Part shown: positions 41,036 to 47,829 of the stretch, piece after piece
Layout: each line of letters starts with the position of its first letter
How positions within the stretch are numbered: position 1 is the stretch's first letter
Source: Mnemiopsis leidyi
Lineage: Eukaryota > Ctenophora > Tentaculata > Lobata > Bolinopsidae
Length of the DNA: 47,829 bases
Direction: 5' to 3'
NCBI GenBank assembly: GCA_000226015.1
Contig: JH153427.1
Span: forward strand, 28,993-76,821
Made by a program: the position numbers and the translations under genes
Notes under the pieces: generated by a model
Databases searched by the model: none
What the model was told of the DNA's origin: nothing
What the model saw: only the letters and a program-made list of their open reading frames with translations

Positions 41036-42382
41036 AAATGTGGACTACCGAGAAGATAGTATCTGTATCGTTTGCAAAAGAACCATATACTATAAAGTTT
41101 TTTTTTCCATATTGGATAAAGTTCTTGGCTTTGATTTAGTCTTTTTGAACCGTAGGCAATCAGCTTGTCAGTGCCTTCGTTGTCTTGGCATAATATTGCA
41201 CCGATGGCATAATTGCTCGCGTCACAATATAAGTGAAATTCTTTGTTTATATCTGGCCATGCAAGAATTGGAGGAGTTGCTAAAGCTTCCTTAAGCTTAA
41301 GAAAGCTAGTTTTGATTTCGTCTGTTTGTATAACTTTGTCTAGTTTTAAACAGTCCGTTAATGGTTGCGCTAGATCTGAGAAATTCTTAATGAATTTTCG
41401 CCAGAAACAACACAGTCCTAAAAATCGTTGTAATTCTTTCTTTGTCTTGGGTAATTTCATAGCAAGTAGATCATGTATTTTGTCCATATTGGCTGAAATG
41501 CCTTGTTTTGACAGCTTACAGCCAAGAAACATGACTGATTTTTTGAAAATGTCCGATTTTGTCGCTTGTATTTTAATATTGGCATAACGTATTCGTTTAA
41601 ACATTTGTTCGAGTCTTTGTAACATTTGACTAAAGTCCTTTGCAGGTATGATTATGTCATCACCATATGAAATTAGGGAAACTCCCCGGATGTCACAGAA
41701 TATCAAATCTGACAAGTGTTGAAGAGCACCTGGGCTCTGCTTGTGACCTTGAGCACAAACTTTGAAACGGTAACAGCCAAGGCCAGTTACCCATATTGCT
41801 GTACAGTCACGTGATTTTTCGTCCAAAGGGATTTGCCAGAAGGCTGATTTTAGGTCGAAGACTGAATATAAGTCTGCTGAACCACAGAGGGCTCTTGTTG
41901 ATTCAAGGTCCGGCATGGGTGATTTTTCGTCCAAAGGGATTTGCCAGAAGGCTGATTTTAGGTCGAAGACTGAATATAAGTCTGCTGAACCACAGAGGGC
42001 TCTTGTTGATTCAAGGTCCGGCATGGGGTATAAAATATCTTTGCTTAATTGGTTAAGATATCTATAGTCTACAACCAAACGTTTGCTTGCTTTATCTTTT
42101 TTGTCTACAAGTAGTAGTGGACTTCTGTATTGGCTATCACATTTTTCTAATACTCCCATATCTTCCAGTTCGCGGATCATGGTGTTTACACTCTCCACTT
42201 GATGGATAGGAGTTGGACGATGTGGGCATTGTATGACTTCGTCTGTTTTGAGTTGGATTGAGTGTGTATAGATGATACAAAAGGACATCTCCTTTCTTGA
42301 CAAAGAGAATATGTCGTGGTAATTGCCCAAAAGTAATTTGACTTGGGATTTTTGTTCGTCTGTTAAGTTCTGGATAGGCAGC
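41014..42382 (-). pseudogene. reverse transcriptase and start of RNase H, with internal 108-bp duplication
   Basis: The frame begins in LPIQNLTDEQKSQVKLLLGN and shows gypsy RT motifs: SPLLLVDKKDKASKRLVVDY, FDLKSAFWQIPL (motif A), GHKQSPGALQHL, LISYGDDIIIP (catalytic Asp pair, with Gly where gypsy elements often have Leu) and FLGCKLSKQGI, then KTKKELQRFLGLCCFWRKFI and the RNase H start YCDASNYAIGAIL. A block of 36 residues containing motif A occurs twice in a row, in frame, from a 108-bp duplication at 41811-42026. This should disrupt the palm fold. The upstream frame stops at 42383 inside a dispersed repeat, so protease and gag are missing. Confidence 0.85.
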
Positions 42383-42701
42383 TGTGTCTAAGGCTATTTT
42401 AGACTATCCAAGATAATGGCTGCTCTCGCGGAGGCTGATCGAGCTTAGAAGTCCAGGTGGTTGGATAATCAAGTTTAGTAAAAGGTCTAGTTGTCCGAAG
42501 TTGAGAAATATTGCTGTTTTATTGTCCAGCAATAACATTAAGGCTAGAACTTTGTAGTCCAGCTGTCTAAAGATGAGAAATATTGCTGTTTTATATTCTA
42601 GCAATAAAACTAAGGAGTTTTACTAACCAATGAACAACTATGGAAGTTGAAGGTATTATAGTGACACAGGAAGTGTATATCCTGTAGGCAGGATGCCTAC
42701 A
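42376..42701. repeat. dispersed repeat copy A (MITE- or solo-LTR-like)
   Basis: About 325 bases starting AGGCAGCTGTGTCTAAGGCT and ending with the palindrome TGTAGGCAGGATGCCTACA. It matches the segment at 43634-43943 over its length, in the same orientation. Inside, a block with GAGAAATATTGCTGTTTTAT and AGCAATAA occurs twice. Its left edge is the truncation point of the gypsy-like pol frame. The short TAGGCA/TGCCTA ends suggest inverted termini, while TG...CA limits could also suit an LTR. Confidence 0.6.
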
Positions 42702-43320
42702 GATTATATGAAGTTTTTGACAGTGTAAAAATTGTGAGGCGATTGGGAGGTAAAAATGTTTACGAAAAACGACGGGCTTTAGTGAGCGCTGTATCTTACA
42801 GTTAACGCATAACGCGATATTTAGTCACGTGGTTGAAAAGACCACCGTTCGATCAGTTCGCCAATTTAATGGCGTACCCTAAATCAAACTAATGGTATTT
42901 TGTTTTGTTTGTCCGAAAATGTGGCGTTGAGTTGAAAATGACAATGTTTTGTTTTGTCATTTGGATTCGACATGTACGTTCTGAAATAACATTGGAAAAT
43001 TGACTTGCCTTTTTGTCGTGAGATTGACTGAATTTTGTCCCAGGATTAAAATCATATTTTTACAGCATTTTTATTCCACTCATAATATTGACTAAAATAA
43101 TGGCTATTAGGGCATGGATTATTGTTAAATTAGAGCACTTAAAACCGACCATCATAAAATTTTAACAGAAGTATCGCTATTAGAGCACAATTCGGATGTA
43201 TCATCGACTCTAGCCATTAGGGCTGTCGATGTTTCTTTATTTCTTCTCGTCCTGATCGTCCTGGGGCTCCTCTGTTAGTACTATTGTAAGTAAAACAGGT
43301 ACTTCCCATTCTTCATTCAC
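42702..43320. other. non-coding stretch between repeats
   Basis: No gene seen. The part around 42710-42830 (AGCGCTGT, ACGCGATAT, CACGTGGTT) resembles 38405-38455 (AGCGCTAT, ACGCGATAT, CACGTGGTT), so both may be remnants of one repeat family. Confidence 0.4.
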
Positions 43321-43520
43321 CTTTGCCAGGTTACATCCTGTTTACGGAAAGTCTTTGCCAGGTTACGTCCTGGTTTCGGAAAGTCTTTGCCAGGTTACGT
43401 CCTAGTTACGGAAAGTCTTAGCATGGTTACGTCCTGGTTACGGAAAGTCTTTGCCAGGTTACGTCCTGGTTACGGAAAGTCTTAGCCAGGTTACGTCCTG
43501 GTTACGGAAAGTCTTAACAT
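43321..43520. repeat. 32-bp minisatellite, six units
   Basis: Units of 32 bases starting CTTTGCCAGGTTACGTCCTG or CTTAGCCAGGTTACGTCCTG begin at 43321, 43353, 43385, 43417, 43449 and 43481, with a partial seventh at 43513. Variation is low. There are no unique spacers, so it is not a CRISPR array. Confidence 0.95.
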
Positions 43521-43633
43521 GCATTGTGCTCAAATTTGTGGTCATTTTTTTTCTAAATAAGTTCATTCATTGTGACGGCGGAAAGTTGTAAAGTTTCTCG
43601 TCTTTGGACAATGAAACCCTCAAGTTCTAGAGA

Positions 43634-43943
43634 GGCAGCTGTGTCTAAGGCTATTTTAGCCTATCTAAGATAATAGCTGCTGTCGTGGCGTGTCTGAGTC
43701 ACAGAGATTTAACTCATAAATTGACCCTGTAGTCAAGTTTAGGCTCGAACTTTGTAGTCCAGGTGGTTGGATAATCAACTTTCTAGAGTAAATAGAAACT
43801 CTAATTGTCTAAAGTTGAGAAATATTGCTATTTTATATTCTAGCAATAAAACTGAGGAGTTTGACTGACCATTGAACAACTATGGAAGTTGAAGGTATTA
43901 TGGTGACACAGGAAGTGTATATCCTGTAGGCAGGATGCCTACA
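43634..43943. repeat. dispersed repeat copy B (MITE- or solo-LTR-like)
   Basis: Same family and orientation as 42376-42701: AGGCAGCTGTGTCTAAGGCT at the left and CCTGTAGGCAGGATGCCTAC at the right. The last 130 bases are very similar, while the centre differs by small deletions. Copies A and B with the minisatellite between them could be the two LTRs of a small non-autonomous element of about 1.6 kb, or two separate insertions. Confidence 0.6.
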
Positions 43944-45554
43944 CATTGCTTTTTTACTGAATATGAGACAAAAACGTTTTCTTTTGCATTATTTATTGGA
44001 GTGCGTAAAGTATTTTATAAAGTTGCGGCTGGCATCAAGGACTCCGCTAGTAAAGTTATTCATAGGCCTAGGACCTAGGTAGCATGGTTGGTTTCAGGGC
44101 TCAGAGAAATTATGGATAAATTATAGAAAATTATTTATAAAGTTCATGCTATCTTTAAGGACTTGAAAACTTCATAGATGAATAACACAAGATGTTATCT
44201 AAAGCTTGGAGAACGTTTAGATAGAGCTGGAGCATTATACAAAAAAGACAATGTGTTTTAAAAAGCATGGAGAACGTATAGATAGAGCTGGGGCATTATT
44301 TTGAAAGCACACGGCTGCTATGAGGGACTTGAAACTTTATAGATAAAAATTGTTTTTATTCATAAAGAGTACTATTATACTACTCATGTTAATCGATGTT
44401 AGATATCGTTTTGTTTTAAGCTCAAAAGATGAAATAGCTAAATTAATTAAGACATCAATACTCCTCTCCAAAAAATCGTACCCTCAATTTCCCATCGTTC
44501 TCCACTTCTTGTTTGACGAACGTACAGCCGATCGGATATAAGGAACAAGCGAGGCATCCTTCACTTTATCACATAATGTGACTGATGTCACTTGCTGGTT
44601 GCCCTTACAATCGCTAATTCTGGTACTGTGCAGTATCAGAAACATTTACGTTCTTGCTTGTATCTGTAATATTTTAGAGACTTGAACAAACTAAACTCTG
44701 GACCTAAAACATACAGCTCTACTAGATGAGACAAATATGTAATTCATTTGACTAAGCGATTTGACTTATATTACATTATTACCTCCCTATAATGATACAT
44801 ATCGAACTTTTTACACATCGAAGCATGTAAAGTTACCTTCATTTCATCCTCTTTGTTCAGGTTTAGACCAAGTAGAAAACCTCTTACAAAATTGACAAGA
44901 ACAATCGAAAATGAAATGATTAAAATGAAAAAAATAGAAAATGATAGATGAAATACAAGAATAATGAAAAAAAGATAAGAAAACGGAAATAAGAAAAAAA
45001 TGATAAGAAAAGAAAAAGAAAAACTATTTGAAAAAAAGAAGAATGGAAAAATACTATAAGAAAAAAGAATAAGAATAAAAAATGTAAACAGTAATAAGAT
45101 ACATAGTAGATCAAGGTGATTCAGAATCACCTAAAACTTTAAAAGATGTGTGGAAGTAGTAAGCAAAACTACAGAGTGAAGGAATCAAATTGCACGGATT
45201 GCAATTACTGACTGCATGTGCCCTATATATACCCTCCTGAACCGAATGTAACCGAACTTTTCTGCCTAGTTCCAGGTCCGGGAATCTGTTAGCTTCGTTA
45301 AATTCAGTTGTATAATCTCTATTCCGAATATGGATACTGCAAGGTGAACTGGATACCGAAAACTGATTGTCGACTGTTCAGTGTTGCTTTTTTTTTTATT
45401 AAACTAAGGAGAAAATGTACCTATGACCACACAGCAAAAGTAATCACATCATTGTGCACTTGGAGTTCAGTGTTCGCAAGTCGCGCCATTTACCCACCAA
45501 TCACTAGTACCATTAAAGTCTAATAACAAGAACAGGACCAATCTTATCGATTAA
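43944..45554. other. non-coding stretch with low-complexity DNA
   Basis: Two related blocks with GGAGAACGT, TAGATAGAGCTGG and GCATTAT occur at about 44203 and 44266 (63 bases apart). A purine-rich run of A and G extends over about 44900-45080; its complementary strand gives a spurious Phe/Leu/Ser-rich ORF. No gene supported. Confidence 0.5.
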
Positions 45555-45842
45555 TTACCTCACATGTTTCAATCCTGCTATCACATGATCCTTCAGTAGA
45601 ATTGAGGATCGCACAAGTCTATGATAGTCTGGGCAATTTACTTCGGATTCAGAATATATCTGCAGCCAAAGCTTCACTCTTATGAAGATAACATCTTTAT
45701 GACTTACACCTTCGTTATAAGAATACTGTAAGCATTCTTTAAGAATCTGGATAGTTCCGGCAGTTGTAGTTTGATTCTCGTCAATGATGCCGATAAATTC
45801 TAAATACTTTTTAAATATAACACGTTGTTTTCCTTTACTCAT
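45555..45842 (-). CDS. short ORF of unknown function with duplicated fragments next to it
   Basis: The minus-strand ATG at 45842 opens 95 codons, starting MSKGKQRVIFKKYLEFIGII. The central part (IDENQTTTAGTIQILKECLQ) is present again in decayed form at about 46060-46145 and in part at about 46145-46235, in the same orientation. Its composition is protein-like and it might be an exon. No family recognised. The decayed neighbours suggest a locally amplified small gene or repeat family. Confidence 0.35.
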   Translation of the reverse strand: MSKGKQRVIFKKYLEFIGIIDENQTTTAGTIQILKECLQYSYNEGVSHKDVIFIRVKLWLQIYSESEVNCPDYHRLVRSSILLKDHVIAGLKHVR

Positions 45843-46039
45843 TCTTCATTACCAAGAGCTTGCATTAAATAATGATATTTGATATAAACTTACAACGAAT
45901 TTATACAAATAATCAACACTTACTGTCAACAGAGTAATATCAGTGCGAACATTTCCATTGTACTCTCCTAAATACATATAATGATTTTGTGCTAGATTAA
46001 ATTTCAAAGCGAAATCGTATTAAAAATAAGTCTTCTCAG

Positions 46040-46235
46040 GATGAGAACATCTTAATGACTTACTCCTTCGTTATGAGTGTACTACACGCATTCTTTAAGA
46101 ATATGGATAGTTCTGGCAGTTGTAGTTTGATTCTCGTCAATGATGCCGAGTGTACTGCGCGCATTCGTTAAAGATCTGGATGGTTACATAGCATGAGTAG
46201 TCGTCTGATTCTCGTCAATGATGCCGATAAATTTT
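46040..46235 (-). repeat. two degraded copies of part of the ORF at 45555-45842
   Basis: Words such as GTTTGATTCTCGTCAATGAT followed by GCCGA recur at about 45769, 46125 and (with changes) 46205, each preceded by a similar stretch ending in a glycine/threonine-coding block. Stops interrupt the copies. Confidence 0.6.
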
Positions 46236-46289
46236 ATATACTTTTTATGAAACAGAGTATAAGTATAAAAATATAACGAAATACCAAAA

Positions 46290-46735
46290 AAAAACTTAAT
46301 CGTTCGTGTAAACTATCACAGCTTAATACTCTGCTGTTCGCTGAACAATACAAATTAATCGTTCGTGTAAACTATCACAGCTTAATTTGAAATCTCCGTC
46401 TATCCAAGTACTTGACGTGTTTTTACTTGACATTAAAAAAGGACATAAATAATGATGGTACAAATAACTTTTGTCCAATTTGAGTGGCATTGAAATGTCC
46501 AACAAATATATAGTCCTTTTCTACTTTGTCTAGTGCTTTGTCTATGTGACGTTTGTAATGTGTTTTGCATTGTCCATTGCTGTATGTGCATCCTTCCATG
46601 TTTGATACAAATTGTCCATTGTTTGCATTCATAGCAGTAGATACTATCATACTGCTGAACGTTAAAACCGCATGAAATGCAGTATTTGTTGTAATGTAAA
46701 TTGTAAGCCTTACAGTTTGAATAAATGTAACACCT
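46290..46735 (-). pseudogene. second, internally deleted fragment of the gypsy-like element 3' region
   Basis: Positions 46298-46620 match the 59-bp repeats and the envelope-like segment at 36893-37250. This is followed directly by a match to 38039-38142, the 3' part of the zinc-ribbon ORF. About 790 bases of the intervening element are missing, so this copy carries an internal deletion. The envelope-like frame from about 46650 includes YIFVGHFNATQIGQKLFVP and is open for about 75 codons in this copy. Confidence 0.75.
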
Positions 46736-47829
46736 GCTAGATGATTAACACTGTACCTGAACTAGAGCTAGAGAACTTGGTGCCTAGTTGTTGGTGGTTA
46801 ATTAAACTATTCGTCATTAACCAATCAACCAGTTCTGATTAGTTCAAGTCTGCTTGTGAATTAGATATAAGGTATTTGAGCTTGGTGCCTAGTTGTCCGG
46901 TAGCCGCTGCAACATGTATGGTTGTGTAGCTGTGGTATTGCGAATTGCGACATGTCTGCAGCTGTCAAACCAAGATGTTGAGTGTTCCTTCGATTTACCA
47001 GATACCTGTCTGAAAGTAAGCTGTTTTACAAGAGATTGTTATTTTTGTTTGTTTTGAAACCTCACGGTGGTGGCCGGTACAGTACCGAAATATTTATTAC
47101 AATATGAAGTAATATTTTAATATATAAGTAAAAAACACACGCACATCAATTTATAGTGTAAACGGCACGCATGTTATATGATATTGTCATACCCTGTACA
47201 AAATATGTTAATTTGATGTAACCGCATGTACTGACTGTTTTGTGACACATGATAATTTAGGATTCAACTTATCAATAATATCCTAACCCTTCTACGTAAA
47301 TTATTAAAACTTACCCGAGTCTGGAAAGGACTAACATATTAACCAGCTAAACTATTAAGTTATATACCTTTAAACTATTTCAACACTACAAATTAAATAC
47401 ATTTATTGAGAATGATACATGTAAAGATAATAGAATCGAGAGCTTAATGTGAATTTTTGCGTCTGACTGTTTCGCTGAATGATTAGAATATATATGTATA
47501 TATATATAGGAAAGAGAAAAGGAGAATCTTTGTGAAGTATTATGGGTCCAATATTTCTATGTTATGTGTGGTTTAGTTTATACATAGTTAATTCTTCCGT
47601 ATACGGCCCTTGTTGTCGTAAGACCACTCAAAGAAAAAAGCATTACTAATTGATATTGCCGAAAAGTAAATCCCAGAAACATTTGTGAATACTGAATGGT
47701 AATAAATTTAATGTGTTCAAACATCTAGGAGAAACAAGAATTTGTCAACGTTGTATTATAGTATGCAGTCGTTTTGTTACCCATTGCCGCAATCATTTAA
47801 AATACCATGTTGAAGGCAAGCATTTCTTG
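46736..47829. other. right-hand non-coding end of the window
   Basis: No gene seen. CTTGGTGCCTAGTTGT occurs twice, at about 46777 and 46879. A short TA-rich microsatellite lies around 47490-47510. The rest is AT-rich and unremarkable. Confidence 0.4.

Larger units (their letters stand above)
37029..42382 (-). mobile_element. Ty3/gypsy-like retroelement with envelope-like ORF, 5' truncated and inactive
   Basis: Reading on the minus strand from 42382 the order is reverse transcriptase, RNase H, integrase zinc finger, integrase core, integrase C-terminal domain, Asn-rich repeat ORF, zinc-ribbon accessory ORF and envelope-like ORF. Gag and protease are absent; the pol frame meets a stop at 42383-42385, inside a dispersed repeat that begins here. 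Frames are broken near 41030, near 40540 and at 39919-39962. No matching pair of LTRs bounding this segment was found. Confidence 0.7.

Noticed and set aside
43321..43520. Regular 32-bp repeats resembling a CRISPR array
   Set aside because: Units are contiguous with no unique spacers and the genome is eukaryotic, so it is a minisatellite.
44771..45130. Minus-strand ORF of 119 codons, almost all Phe, Leu, Ser and Ile
   Set aside because: It is the complement of a purine-rich low-complexity run.

Overview
The window looks like a piece of an invertebrate animal genome. Genes are spliced with GT-AG introns, there is one tRNA gene, no operons, AT-rich intergenic DNA, many short tandem repeats, and broken LINE, Ty3/gypsy-like and DNA-transposon copies. 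The best host genes, glutaminases with ankyrin repeats and a TMCC-like coiled-coil membrane protein, are animal families. A cnidarian or similar early-branching animal would fit, but I cannot name the species.

Layout. Positions 1-2536 (minus) hold a long uninterrupted transposase-like reading frame that runs off the left edge. Positions 2.5-10.4 kb are mostly non-coding, with a decayed LINE reverse-transcriptase fragment at 5.35-5.99 kb. Positions 10.4-20.0 kb carry three tandem same-strand glutaminase paralogues. The first two have uninterrupted coding regions and complete active sites. The third keeps three coding introns and a reading frame that closes, but has lost most catalytic residues, so it is probably a pseudoenzyme.

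Positions 20.7-31.1 kb hold candidate upstream exons and then a well-supported set of phase-matched exons for a TMCC-like protein (coiled coil plus one C-terminal membrane segment). A tRNA-Glu(CTC) gene, two candidate minus-strand exons, a 50-bp perfect palindrome and several minisatellites lie among them.

Positions 31.4-36.9 kb hold a CR1/L2-type LINE. Its upstream ORF is an unusual fusion of an AlkB-type 2-oxoglutarate/Fe(II) dioxygenase and an SGNH hydrolase-like domain. Its second ORF (zinc finger, AP-type endonuclease, reverse transcriptase) has two frameshifts and is cut off at its 3' end.

Positions 37.0-42.4 kb hold a minus-strand Ty3/gypsy-like element whose gag and protease are missing. 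It carries an in-frame 108-bp duplication across reverse-transcriptase motif A, a 22-bp frameshifting duplication in the integrase, a zinc-ribbon accessory ORF and an envelope-like ORF. A rearranged piece of the same element reappears at 46.3-46.7 kb. Positions 42.4-47.8 kb are repeats, minisatellites and low-complexity DNA.

The most interesting items are the AlkB-SGNH ORF upstream of a LINE polymerase and the glutaminase cluster in which one member has lost its catalytic lysine while keeping an intact, correctly spliced frame.
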